Source: CAWFNW01 sp963817405 (lineage in GTDB: Bacteria; Actinomycetota; Coriobacteriia; Anaerosomatales; Anaerosomataceae). From it: 64,000 nucleotides of DNA. The notes beneath the pieces are model-generated. The model was given only the letters and a program-made list of their open reading frames with translations. It had not been told where the DNA came from and did not search any database. Position 1 is the stretch's first letter; each line of letters opens with the position of its first letter. Made by a program: the position numbers and the translations under genes. Shown here in pieces: positions 15,855 through 24,795 of this stretch. Location of the stretch: assembly GCA_963817405.1 (NCBI GenBank), contig CAWFNW010000001.1:310001-374000 (forward strand), written 5' to 3'.

Positions 15855-16904
15855 TTAGACGCTCCAGCGACCCGGGATCATGAGCTGCTCGAAGGTCCGG
15901 ATCGCGAAGCGGTCGGTCATCCCCGATACGTAGTCGCACACTGCCTGGGCGAGGTCCGCGGAGTTCGCCGGTCGCTCGTCGGCTGGAAGGTCATCCGGAT
16001 GCGCCAGGTAGTACTCGAAGAGCGTTCGCACCACCCCGTACGCACGCGGCTCCTCCGCCTTGGCATTTTGCGACAGGTACACGTTATCGAAGAGAAAAGC
16101 CCGCAGGTCCATCATCGCCTTGTAGACCGGGTCGCTCATTAGGATGAACGGCGATGTGCTGCTCGTCTCCACGAGGTCGGCCACCATCGTCCGGATGCGA
16201 GCGCCGTGCGCGTGACCGAGCACGTCGCACGCCCCCTGGGGCAGGTCCGCCTCGCGGAGGAGCCCACCTCTGATGGCGTCGTCTATGTCGTGGTTGACGT
16301 AGGCGACCCGGTCGCAGATCGCGACGATCTGGCCCTCGAGCGTCGATGCGCGCTGCTTGCCCGTGTGGCACCGGATGCCGTCCCGCACCTCCCAGGTGAG
16401 ATTGAGCCCGCGCCCCTCGTACTCGAGCGACTCGACGATACGCAGGCTCTGGAGGTTGTGCCTGTAGGTATGTGGTGCGGTCGGGTGTGCACGCCTCGCG
16501 GCCTTGAGCGCGTCGTTGAGCGCGTCTTCCCCGATGTGCCCGAACGGCGTATGGCCGAGGTCGTGGCCGAGCGATATCGCCTCGGTGAGGTCCTCGTTGA
16601 GTCGGAGCGCCCGAGCCACCGAGCGCGCGATCTGCGCCACCTCGAGCGTGTGGGTGAGCCGCGTCCGGTAGTGGTCGCCCTCGGGGGCCAGAAACACCTG
16701 CGTCTTATGGGATAGACGCCGGAACGACTTACTGTGGATGATGCGGTCGCGGTCCCGCTGAAACTCGGTGCGGAGCGGATCGAGCTGCAACGGCTGCTCG
16801 CGGCCGCGCGTACGATCCGAGAACGCCGCGCGCGGCGAGAGCTGCTCGTGTTCGAGCGCTTCCGCTTCTTCACGCGTGAGCACCCCTGACGACCCTGACT
16901 GCAC
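15855..16904 (-). CDS. dgt: dGTPase-like HD-domain triphosphohydrolase
   Basis: Hydrolyses dNTPs (typically dGTP) to the deoxynucleoside and triphosphate, controlling dNTP pools. The N-terminal FQRDRDRIIHSKSFRRLSHK and TQVFLAPEGDHYRTRLTHTL are the dGTPase signature. The HD metal site follows in HTLEVAQIARS and LGHDLGHTPFGHIGEDAL. The C-terminal half has YEGRGLNLTWEVRDGI and a late YVSGMTDRFA. 349 residues is the size of the short actinobacterial type. GTG start at 16902-16904; a second GTG seven codons on is possible. In many actinobacteria dgt precedes dnaG, as here, with hppA inserted between them. Confidence 0.93.
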   Translation of the reverse strand: MQSGSSGVLTREEAEALEHEQLSPRAAFSDRTRGREQPLQLDPLRTEFQRDRDRIIHSKSFRRLSHKTQVFLAPEGDHYRTRLTHTLEVAQIARSVARALRLNEDLTEAISLGHDLGHTPFGHIGEDALNDALKAARRAHPTAPHTYRHNLQSLRIVESLEYEGRGLNLTWEVRDGIRCHTGKQRASTLEGQIVAICDRVAYVNHDIDDAIRGGLLREADLPQGACDVLGHAHGARIRTMVADLVETSSTSPFILMSDPVYKAMMDLRAFLFDNVYLSQNAKAEEPRAYGVVRTLFEYYLAHPDDLPADERPANSADLAQAVCDYVSGMTDRFAIRTFEQLMIPGRWSV

Positions 16905-16917
16905 TCGTGCCCCGCTC

Positions 16918-17292
16918 TCAGCCGCTCAGACGCCCGATGGCCCACACTGCCCACGACAGCAGGTAGCCGCCACCAACGCCGAGGACCGAGGCCAGGAGCC
17001 AGCGCGCCCTAAGCCCCCACATCCGTGCGAGCACAATGCCCAGCGCCGAGCCGATCACGCCGCCCGCGATGAGCCATGGGAGGTCTGCCGGCAATGAGTT
17101 GGATGCGTGTTGCCACACCGAGTCACCGGCTGCCGTGGCCTCGCGTGCCGCGAGGTACACGGTTGTCCCGGTCCAGACGACCACGGCGATACAGCCGGCC
17201 AGCCACGGCTGCCAGAACGGCCGCTCACGTGCCGAACGCCCCTGGATCAGGGGCGACCGCGGCTGCTGGTAGAGCCTCGTCCGTGCTGACAT
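16918..17292 (-). CDS. hypothetical membrane protein
   Basis: A 124-residue protein with an N-terminal polar arm of about 28 residues and three membrane helices (roughly residues 30-48, 73-92 and 97-119), with a conserved-looking GGVIGSALGIVLARMWGLRARW between the last two. No family is recognised. The start is ATG 17290-17292, 34 bases after the ppdK stop; the longer frame upstream overlaps ppdK in an arginine-rich reading and is rejected. It lies 13 bases before dgt and is probably cotranscribed with ppdK and dgt. Confidence 0.65.
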   Translation of the reverse strand: MSARTRLYQQPRSPLIQGRSARERPFWQPWLAGCIAVVVWTGTTVYLAAREATAAGDSVWQHASNSLPADLPWLIAGGVIGSALGIVLARMWGLRARWLLASVLGVGGGYLLSWAVWAIGRLSG

Positions 17293-17326
17293 GCGCGTCC
17301 TGACCTCGGTGGGAACTGGTGGTCGG

Positions 17327-20044
17327 CTACCGGTTGTCTGAGCCCGCCATCCGGCCGGCAAGCGATGCCTGTGCCGATGCAAGCCGCGCAAGCGGCACGC
17401 GGAACGGCGAGCAGGACACGTAGTCAAGGCCGATGCCGTAGAAGACCTTAACGCTCTCGGGGTCGCCGCCGTGCTCGCCGCAGACACCGAGCTTGAGTTT
17501 CGGGTTGGTCGCCCGGCCCCGCTCACAACCCATTTCGACCAGCTTCGCCACGCCGATGTCGATCGTCTCGAAGGGGTTGCGCGTGAGCACCTTGCGTTCC
17601 AAATACCGAGGCAGGAACTTGCTCTCGATGTCGTCCCGCGAGAAGCCGAACGTCGTCTGCGTGAGGTCGTTCGTCCCGAAGCTGAAGAAGTCGGCCACTT
17701 CAGCGATCTCGTCGGCGCACACGGCCGCCCGCGGCAGCTCGATCATGGTGCCGATCGGGATCGTCACGGCGACGCCCGTCTTTGCGCCCACGTCCGCTAC
17801 GACCTTCTCGGTCTCGGCCCTCAGCGTCGAGAGCTCAGGCTTCACGCTCACGAGCGGGATCATGATCTCCGGACGCGGGTCCTTCCCGGCGGCCTTGAGC
17901 TGGCAGGTCGCCGTCGCGATCGCCTTGACCTGCAGCGCATAGAGTTCCGGGTACATGATCCCGAGACGGCAGCCTCTCAGCCCGAGCATCGGGTTCATCT
18001 CAGCCATCGAGTCGATCTGCGCCAGCAGCCGACGCTTTGCCGCAAGCTCCTCGGGAGGCGCGCCCTCGCACTCGGCCCGAACGATCTCGACTTCGAGCTC
18101 CCGTGGCTTGTCGAGGAACTCGTGGAGTGGCGGGTCGAGGAGGCGGACCGTCACGGGCAGGCCATCCATGGCCTCGAAGATGCCAAGGAAGTCCTCGGTC
18201 TGGACGGCGAGCAGCTTCTGCAACGCCTCATGCTGGACGTCCACATCGGTCGCCAGGATGAAGTCCTGGATGATGTCCTTCCGCTTGTCGCCGAACATGT
18301 GCTCGGTACGGCAGAGGCCGATGCCCTCAGCGCCGAACTCGCGACCCAGCGCGGCGTCGTCGGGCGTATCGGCGTTGGCACGCACACCCATCGTGCGGAA
18401 CTCGTCGGCCCACGAGAGAATCGTGTCGAAGTCGCCGGAGACCTCAGGCTGCACGAGGTCGACCTTGCCGAGTACCACGATTCCCGTCGTGCCGTCGATC
18501 GAGATGATGTCGCCCTCGCGGAGCACGACATCCTTGCCGCTCACGACGGCCTGCTTGGCCTTCGCGTCGATCTTCAGTGCCTCGGCGCCGCACACCGCAG
18601 GCTTGCCCATGCCGCGGGCGACGACGGCGGCGTGCGACGTCTTGCCTCCGTGCGATGTGAGGATGCCGGCGGCCGACATCATGCCGTGGAAGTCGTCGGG
18701 TGTGGTCTCCCAGCGGACCAGGATGACCTTGCGCCCCTCAGCCGCGGCGGCGTCGGCGTCATCCGCGGAAAACACGACCTCGCCCACCGCCGCGCCCGGG
18801 CTAGCATTGAGGCCCTTCGCAAGCACGTCGTACGTAGCCGCCTTGTCGAACTGCGGGTGCAGCAGCTGGTCAAGCTGACCAGGATCGATGCGGAGCACGG
18901 CCTCCTCGCGGCTGATCATGCCCTCGTCCACCATGTCGACCGCGATCTTGAGCGCGGCGCGTGCCGTGCGCTTGCCGATACGCGTCTGCAGCATCCAGAG
19001 CTTGCCCTCTTGGATCGTGAACTCGATGTCGCACATGTCGCGATAGGCGTTCTCGAGGATCTCGAAGACCCCGTAGAGTTCCTTGCCGGCCTCGGGGAGC
19101 ACGTCGACAAGCTCTGAGATCGGGCGCGTCTTGCGGATGCCGGCCACGACGTCTTCGCCCTGCGCGTTAGTGAGGAAGTCGCCGTAGTACTCCTTCGTGC
19201 CGTCGGCGGCGTTGCGTGTGAAGCCGACGCCGGTGCCGGAGGTCTCGCCCATGTTGCCGAAGACCATGGCCTGCACATTCACGGCCGTACCGAGGTCGTC
19301 GGAGATCTTCTCGACGCGGCGGTAGTCGATGGCGCGGCGGTTGTTCCAGCTGCGGAAGACGGCCTCGATCGACAGGTCGAGCTGCTGGGCGACGTCCTGG
19401 GGGAAGACGACCTTGCCGCCTGAGGCCAGCTGCGGGTAGTTGGCGGCCGGCACGTGGCGGGCGACGATTCGCTTGAACACGCCGACCAGTTCTTCGAGAT
19501 CGGCCGTGGAGAGGTCTGTGTCGCTCTCGACGCCGCGGGCCCGCTTCATGTCGGTGATCGCGTTCTCGAACAGGTCGCCCTCGGCATCGAGCACGACCTT
19601 CGAAAACATCTGGATAAAGCGGCGATAGCTGTCCCACGCGAAGCGCGGGTTGCCACTCCGCTCGATAAGCCCGAGCACGGAGCGGTCGTTCAGACCGAGG
19701 TTCAAGACGGTGTCCATCATGCCGGGCATCGAGAATGGGGAGCCCGAACGCACTGAGACGAGCAGCGGGTCTGACTCATCTCCGAGACGCTTGCCCATCT
19801 TGGCTTCGAGCACGGCGACGTTGACGGCGACCTCTTCGCGAAGCCCTTCGGGGAACGCGGGCGGTGTCGAGTTGTAGTACTCAACGCATGCCTGACAGGT
19901 GATGGTGAAGCCGGGAGGAACCGGCAAACCCATGGAGGCCATCTCGGCAAGGTTGGCGCCCTTGCCGCCGAGGACGAACTTCATGTCCTTGTTGCCCTCG
20001 GTCTGCCCACCGCCGAAGGCGTAGACCCGCTTGACGTCAGCCAC
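17327..20044 (-). CDS. ppdK: pyruvate, phosphate dikinase
   Basis: Interconverts pyruvate + ATP + Pi with PEP + AMP + PPi. Working toward pyruvate it makes ATP from PPi. Domain order: N-terminal nucleotide domain (GGKGANLAEMASMGLPVPPGF), the phosphohistidine swivel with GGKTSHAAVVARG (catalytic His471, regulatory Thr469), and the C-terminal PEP-binding barrel with GIGLCRTEHMF, GLRGCRLGI and the late CGEHGGDPES. 905 residues is normal. ATG start; a TATCAT -10-like hexamer lies 40 bases upstream. The gene for its phosphorylating regulator lies immediately upstream, in the same direction. Confidence 0.97.
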   Translation of the reverse strand: MADVKRVYAFGGGQTEGNKDMKFVLGGKGANLAEMASMGLPVPPGFTITCQACVEYYNSTPPAFPEGLREEVAVNVAVLEAKMGKRLGDESDPLLVSVRSGSPFSMPGMMDTVLNLGLNDRSVLGLIERSGNPRFAWDSYRRFIQMFSKVVLDAEGDLFENAITDMKRARGVESDTDLSTADLEELVGVFKRIVARHVPAANYPQLASGGKVVFPQDVAQQLDLSIEAVFRSWNNRRAIDYRRVEKISDDLGTAVNVQAMVFGNMGETSGTGVGFTRNAADGTKEYYGDFLTNAQGEDVVAGIRKTRPISELVDVLPEAGKELYGVFEILENAYRDMCDIEFTIQEGKLWMLQTRIGKRTARAALKIAVDMVDEGMISREEAVLRIDPGQLDQLLHPQFDKAATYDVLAKGLNASPGAAVGEVVFSADDADAAAAEGRKVILVRWETTPDDFHGMMSAAGILTSHGGKTSHAAVVARGMGKPAVCGAEALKIDAKAKQAVVSGKDVVLREGDIISIDGTTGIVVLGKVDLVQPEVSGDFDTILSWADEFRTMGVRANADTPDDAALGREFGAEGIGLCRTEHMFGDKRKDIIQDFILATDVDVQHEALQKLLAVQTEDFLGIFEAMDGLPVTVRLLDPPLHEFLDKPRELEVEIVRAECEGAPPEELAAKRRLLAQIDSMAEMNPMLGLRGCRLGIMYPELYALQVKAIATATCQLKAAGKDPRPEIMIPLVSVKPELSTLRAETEKVVADVGAKTGVAVTIPIGTMIELPRAAVCADEIAEVADFFSFGTNDLTQTTFGFSRDDIESKFLPRYLERKVLTRNPFETIDIGVAKLVEMGCERGRATNPKLKLGVCGEHGGDPESVKVFYGIGLDYVSCSPFRVPLARLASAQASLAGRMAGSDNR

Positions 20045-20113
20045 GGTTGCTCTCCCCTCGCTCGCCGCGATCCCTGCGACAGATGATAGCGTACCTGCTG
20101 AACCCTCGGCCGC

Positions 20114-20935
20114 TCAGTCGCGCGTCAGAAGGCCGCCGGCGACCCGCGTGATGATCTCCTGCGCCTCTTCCTCGATCGCCCTCGCTCCCGTGTGGATGAC
20201 GATGCAGCGCAGCCGCCGCATGAGCGCACGCGACTCCTCCAGCTCGAGCTCCACCGACTCGCGCTCAGCGTACCCGGGAACCCACGATCCGAGCTCGTGC
20301 ATGCGCTCGGCCCGGATCTCCATGAGCACGTCCGGGTCGGTCATCAGCCCAAAAAGGCGTCGCGGGTCCACGTTCGCGAGCTCAGGTGGTGGCTCGATCT
20401 CGTGCGCGAGGGGCACGTTGGCAGTCCGGAAGCCCTTCGCGGCGAGGTACATCGCGAGCGGCGTCTTGCCGGTGCGCGAGACGCCGATAAGGACGATGTC
20501 GGCCTCGCTCAACCCTTCGGGATTGCGGCCGTCGTCGTGTTTGACCGCGAACTCCATGGCGGCGATGCGGTCGAAGTAGTCCTGTGAGGTCCGGTGGACC
20601 GCGCCCGCTTCGCCCGTCGGTGAGACGCCCGTGACGCTCTCGAGGAGCCGCACCGCCGTGCCGAGCAGATCCACACCGTTCACGCCCTCCGCGGACAAGG
20701 CCACCATCGCGTCGCGAAGCTCGGGTGTCACGAGGGTGTAGAAGAAGATGCAGAACCTGCCGCAGTGTGTCCGGACGGTCTCGCGTATCTCCTCGGGCGT
20801 CGAGACCTTCGGCAAGCGTTCGATCCGGAAGGCGCCCTCGTCGAACTGCGCCGCGACAGCGCGTGCCACCATCTCGCCGGTCTCGCCGAGCGAGTCCGAC
20901 AGCACGTGGATGGTGGCGATGGGGTGCGATGCCAC
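20114..20935 (-). CDS. ppsR: PPDK regulatory protein (bifunctional ADP-dependent kinase / Pi-dependent pyrophosphorylase)
   Basis: DUF299 family enzyme that inactivates PPDK by phosphorylating the threonine two residues before the catalytic histidine using ADP, and reactivates it by a Pi-dependent reaction that yields PPi. The 273-residue protein has the N-terminal HVLSDSLGETGEMVARA and the atypical P-loop GVSRTGKTPLAMYLA, then ANVPLAHE and the C-terminal Y-A-E-R-E-SVELELEESRALM region. It sits between glyS (7-base gap) and ppdK (70-base gap), which fixes its target as PPDK rather than PEP synthetase. Confidence 0.94.
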   Translation of the reverse strand: MASHPIATIHVLSDSLGETGEMVARAVAAQFDEGAFRIERLPKVSTPEEIRETVRTHCGRFCIFFYTLVTPELRDAMVALSAEGVNGVDLLGTAVRLLESVTGVSPTGEAGAVHRTSQDYFDRIAAMEFAVKHDDGRNPEGLSEADIVLIGVSRTGKTPLAMYLAAKGFRTANVPLAHEIEPPPELANVDPRRLFGLMTDPDVLMEIRAERMHELGSWVPGYAERESVELELEESRALMRRLRCIVIHTGARAIEEEAQEIITRVAGGLLTRD

Positions 20936-20942
20936 GCGTTCC

Positions 20943-23012
20943 CTACCCCGCCAGCTCGCCGAAGTCGGCGAACGAGCCGAACACTGCGACGAAGCGGTTC
21001 AGGAGCTGCAACCGCATCGTACGGAGGCGCTCGTCAGGATCCATGACGAGCACGGCGTCGAAGAACGCGTCGATCGGAGCGCGAAGCTCGGCGAGCACGC
21101 CCAGCAACCGGTCGTAATCGCGGATCGCCAGTGCGTCTTCCGCGTCCCGTTCGGCGCGGTCGAGCGCGATCGCGAGCGCGCCCTCCTGCGGTCCCATCAG
21201 CGAGGCGTCAGCCGCGGTACCCAGTTCCGCCCTCGAGAGGTTGCGTGCGCGCGCGAAGGCGACCGAGAGGTCCTCGATGGCGGCCTCGGCGCTCCTGACG
21301 CGTGTGAGCGCCTCCGCACGCGCGAGCGCGTCCGCCGGGTCGTCCGCTGACGTGGCGAGCACGGCTGCCGCCGTGTCGTACGCATGCCCGCGGTCCTTGA
21401 GCACGCCCTCGAGCCGGCCGACGATGAACTCCTTGATCGCGGTGCCGGTCGCGTCCGGGTCGAGGTTCGGGAGCGTCGTCGCGTACCCGGCCAGCGCAGC
21501 CATGATTGCCTCGTCGAGCGTGATCGCGAGGCCACCATCCATGATCATCGCGAGCACGCCGATTGCGAAGCGGCGGAGCGCGAACGGGTCCGATGAGCCC
21601 GTCGGGCCCTGCCCGATCGCGATGATACCGGCGATCGTGTCGAGCTTGTCGGCCGCCGACACCAGCATGCCTGCCGCGGTGCCCGGAAGCGCATCGCCGG
21701 AGAACCGCGGGCGGTAGTGCTCGACGATCGCGCGCGCGACCTCGGGCGATTCACCGGACGCCTGCGCGTAGTAGCCGCCCATCACGCCCTGCAGCGAGGT
21801 GAACTCGACGACTGCGTGCGTGACGAGGTCCGCCTTCGCCAGGTGCGCCGCCCGCGCAGCATACGCCGCATCGTCGGACGCGACCGCCGCACGCTCTGCG
21901 AGTGTTCGGGTGAGCGCCTCGACCCGCCGGACCTTGTCGCCGAGCGAGCCCAGCTTCTCCTGGAAGACGATGACATCCAGGCGCTCGACGTACGCCTCCA
22001 GCGGGTGCTTCAGGTCCTCGTGGTAGAAGAACGCGGCGTCCGCGAGTCGGGCGCGAATCACGCGCTCGTGCCCCGCCACGATCGCATCGGTCCTCGCCGG
22101 GTCGCCGTTGTGGGCGACCACGAAGGAAGGCAGCAACCCCTCGGCACCGTCGACAGGGAAGTAGCGCTGGTGGGACTCCATCGCCTCTTCCAGCACCTCA
22201 CGAGGCACCACGAGGAACGCCTCGTCGAAGTGCCCCGCGGCAACCGTGGGCCATTCAACCAGGTTCACGACTTCCGCGAAGGTCTTCTCGGGGACGACCG
22301 CGCGTCCACCTGCCGCCGCCGCGGCCGTGTCGATCGCGTCCCGCAGCATGAGCGCCCGCGCCTGCTGGCTTGCGATGACCTTGACCGAGCGAAGGGCGTC
22401 CAGGTACTCGCCCGCGGAGCCGAGCGCTACCGAACCGCCGAGGAACCGGTGGCCGACGGTGGTACGCCCTGCCCTGAGTCCTGCGAGTTCCACGGGCACG
22501 ACGGTCGACCCGAGGAGTGCCACGAGCCAGCGAACCGGCCGGATGAATCGTGCGCTGCCGCTCCCCCATCGCATGGACTTGGGCCAGTCGATGGACGTGG
22601 CGAGGTCAGCAAGCACGGCCGGCAACACGCCCAGGGCGGGACGGCCCGGCTCGTCGACGACGGCGAACACGTACGAGCCGCCCTCGACGTCCTCGACGCG
22701 CAGGTCGGCGACCGCAACGCCCTTGCCGCGCGCGAAGCCCTCGGCGGCCTTCGTGGGGGTGCCGTCGGCGTCGAACGCCGCCTTCGCGGCCGGACCCTTG
22801 TGCCGCAGCGTGACGTCGTCCTGGCGCTCGGCACAGTCGCGAACAAGGACGGCCAGACGGCGTGGCGAACCGTACACCGCGATATCGCTGTAGCCGAGTC
22901 GCGCAGCCTTGAGCACCGCAGGCACGCGCTCCTCAAGCTGCGTGATGGCACTATAGAGCGGCCCCGAAGGGATCTCCTCGACCCCGATCTCGAACAGCAG
23001 GTCACAGGTCAC
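20943..23012 (-). CDS. glyS: glycyl-tRNA synthetase beta subunit
   Basis: Tetrameric alpha2-beta2 glycyl-tRNA synthetase; the beta subunit binds tRNA-Gly. The 689-residue protein begins DLLFEIGVEEIPSGPLY, has FIRPVRWLVALLG and TVGHRFL in the N-terminal part, VPREVLEEAMESHQRYFP in the middle, an HD-like region with AHLAKADLVTHAVVEFTSLQGVMG, and a C-terminal DALR-type anticodon helix bundle. Start ATG overlaps the glyQ stop by four bases. The presence of GlyQS rather than a single-chain GlyRS is a lineage marker. Confidence 0.96.
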   Translation of the reverse strand: MTCDLLFEIGVEEIPSGPLYSAITQLEERVPAVLKAARLGYSDIAVYGSPRRLAVLVRDCAERQDDVTLRHKGPAAKAAFDADGTPTKAAEGFARGKGVAVADLRVEDVEGGSYVFAVVDEPGRPALGVLPAVLADLATSIDWPKSMRWGSGSARFIRPVRWLVALLGSTVVPVELAGLRAGRTTVGHRFLGGSVALGSAGEYLDALRSVKVIASQQARALMLRDAIDTAAAAAGGRAVVPEKTFAEVVNLVEWPTVAAGHFDEAFLVVPREVLEEAMESHQRYFPVDGAEGLLPSFVVAHNGDPARTDAIVAGHERVIRARLADAAFFYHEDLKHPLEAYVERLDVIVFQEKLGSLGDKVRRVEALTRTLAERAAVASDDAAYAARAAHLAKADLVTHAVVEFTSLQGVMGGYYAQASGESPEVARAIVEHYRPRFSGDALPGTAAGMLVSAADKLDTIAGIIAIGQGPTGSSDPFALRRFAIGVLAMIMDGGLAITLDEAIMAALAGYATTLPNLDPDATGTAIKEFIVGRLEGVLKDRGHAYDTAAAVLATSADDPADALARAEALTRVRSAEAAIEDLSVAFARARNLSRAELGTAADASLMGPQEGALAIALDRAERDAEDALAIRDYDRLLGVLAELRAPIDAFFDAVLVMDPDERLRTMRLQLLNRFVAVFGSFADFGELAG

Positions 23013-23941
23013 GAGGCCTCACCGCCCTCGGACAACGAAGCAGCCGCCACGGCCGCTTCCTCAGCTGGCGGTGAGACGAGCGCTACGTACGCCTCGCAGC
23101 ATGCTTTCGCGAGAGCGCGCACGCGTAGGATGTAGCCAGTGCGCTCCGTCACCGCGATAGCACCGCGAGCGTCGAGCAGGTTGAACGCGTGGGAGCACTT
23201 CAGGACGTAGTCGTAGGCCGGCAGCACGAGCCCCGCGTCAAGCGTACGCCTGCACTCGGCTTCGTACGTGCCGAACAAACCGAGCAGCATGTCCACGTCC
23301 GCAACTTCGAAGTTGTATGCCGAGTAGAGCTGCTCGTTCCTGAGAAAGACGTCGCCGTAGGTGAACCGCACGCCGTCCGGCCCCTCGGACCACACGAGGT
23401 CGTAGACGCTGTTCACACCTTGGATGTACATGGCGAGCCGCTCGAGACCGTACGTGATCTCCGCCGGCACCGGCCGGCACTCGATGCCACCGACCTGCTG
23501 GAAGTAGGTGAACTGCGTGACCTCCATGCCGTTCAGCCAGACCTCCCACCCCAGGCCCCACGCGCCGAGTGTGGGCGACTCCCAGTCGTCCTCGACGAGG
23601 CGCATGTCGTGCTCGGCGGGTTCGATGCCGATCGCGCGAAGCGAGTTGAAGTAGAGGTCGAGGACGTCATCCGGGGACGGCTTCAGGATGACCTGGAACT
23701 GGTAGTAGTGCTGCAGCCGGTTGGGGTTCTCGCCGTACCGCCCGTCGGTCGGGCGGCGCGACGGCTGCACGTAGGCGGTACGCCACGTATCCGGCCCGAG
23801 TGAGCGGAGCGTTGTCGCCGGGTGGAACGTGCCCGCCCCCACCTCGGTGTCGTAGGGCTGCAGCACGACGCATCCCTGGTCGGCCCAGTAGCGGGAGAGC
23901 GAGAGGATCATGTCCTGGAAGGTCAGGGGGGTCATCGTCAA
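23009..23941 (-). CDS. glyQ: glycyl-tRNA synthetase alpha subunit
   Basis: Catalytic subunit that activates glycine and charges tRNA-Gly with GlyS. The protein has TFQDMILSLSRYWADQGCVV at the N-terminus, HPATTLRSLGP with YVQPSRRPTDGRYGENPNR, HDMRLVEDDWESPTLGAWGL, GWEVWLNGMEVTQFTYFQ and CRPVPAEITYGLERLAMY, all class II alpha-subunit signatures. 310 residues is standard. It begins a run that continues through glyS, ppsR and ppdK. A second ATG two codons on is possible. The 100-base gap to recO shows no T-box. Confidence 0.97.
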   Translation of the reverse strand: MTMTPLTFQDMILSLSRYWADQGCVVLQPYDTEVGAGTFHPATTLRSLGPDTWRTAYVQPSRRPTDGRYGENPNRLQHYYQFQVILKPSPDDVLDLYFNSLRAIGIEPAEHDMRLVEDDWESPTLGAWGLGWEVWLNGMEVTQFTYFQQVGGIECRPVPAEITYGLERLAMYIQGVNSVYDLVWSEGPDGVRFTYGDVFLRNEQLYSAYNFEVADVDMLLGLFGTYEAECRRTLDAGLVLPAYDYVLKCSHAFNLLDARGAIAVTERTGYILRVRALAKACCEAYVALVSPPAEEAAVAAASLSEGGEAS

Positions 23942-24041
23942 CGGTCCTCTTTCGGCGGCGGCAACGGGCGATACGGGCGAGCCGGCGTACCGCGCGGCAC
24001 GCAGGTCATGTGTGCAGGTAATGGTACATCAGCCGACCGGC

Positions 24042-24791
24042 TCACGCCTCGCGCACGTAGGCGTCGAGCGCCTTCATCCGGGCCGGCACGTGATGCGCCG
24101 CGAAGGCTCTCAGAACGCCGAGCGTCTCGCGCACGAGGGGCCCGGGGACAGCCACGCTGGACACCTCGACGAAACGCGAACGCAGGAGCGCGGCGAGCAC
24201 CGTCGCCACGTCGGGCGACACCCTCACCTCAGACGGGTCGCTCCCGGCGCACCGCGCGCACGCCATGCCGCCGGCCGCAAGCGAGAACGACGTCTCCTCG
24301 CGGGTGAGCGAACATCCGCACTCGATGCATGCGGCGAACTGCGGCCGATAGCCGAGCATGGCCATCCCCTTCACGAGGAAGGCAGCGACAAGTGCCGGAA
24401 GTTCCTGCGCGTCGGCGGTCTCAAGCGCGTCCAGCGCCGCGGCCGAGAGCGGGAAAAGCTGCGAGTCCGTTTGGCACTCCACCGACGCCTTGTCGAGGAA
24501 GTCGGCCACGACCGAAGCCGCCCGCAGGCGATCGTAGTCCGCGCGAAGCCCCTCGTGCCGCACGACCGCCTCGGCCTCGGTGACGATCTCCAGCGTCCGT
24601 CCCCGCGCCAGCATGAGGTCGACCACAGTGAAGGGCTCGAGGCGCGAGCCGAACTTGGAGGTGGTCTTGCGGGCGCCCTTCGCGACGGCACGAACCTGGC
24701 AGCCGTCTTCGGCGAGGAACGTGACGATGAGGTCGGACTCCCCGAGCTTCGTCTTGCGAAGCGCGAGCGCGCGGATGCGGTACGTGCTCAC
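24042..24791 (-). CDS. recO: DNA repair protein RecO
   Basis: Loads RecA onto SSB-covered single-stranded DNA in the RecFOR pathway. The N-terminal OB-fold is STYRIRALALRKTKLGESDL with a following GARKTTSKFGSRLEPFTVVD. A zinc finger with two CxxC pairs (CIECG and CARCA) lies around residues 150-175, and the C-terminus is helical. The start is GTG 24789-24791, five bases after the deoC stop; the longer frame upstream would overlap deoC and is rejected. 249 residues is typical. Order era-recO-glyQ matches Bacillus except for deoC between era and recO. Confidence 0.92.
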   Translation of the reverse strand: MSTYRIRALALRKTKLGESDLIVTFLAEDGCQVRAVAKGARKTTSKFGSRLEPFTVVDLMLARGRTLEIVTEAEAVVRHEGLRADYDRLRAASVVADFLDKASVECQTDSQLFPLSAAALDALETADAQELPALVAAFLVKGMAMLGYRPQFAACIECGCSLTREETSFSLAAGGMACARCAGSDPSEVRVSPDVATVLAALLRSRFVEVSSVAVPGPLVRETLGVLRAFAAHHVPARMKALDAYVREA

Positions 24792-24795
24792 GGCC

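Noticed and set aside
17471..19117. 548-codon plus-strand open frame opposite ppdK.
   Set aside because: Antisense shadow with Arg/Asp/His-rich composition; ppdK on the minus strand carries every family motif.
23942..24041. T-box or glycine riboswitch upstream of glyQ.
   Set aside because: The gap is only 100 bases and shows no T-box antiterminator sequence or tandem glycine aptamer features.
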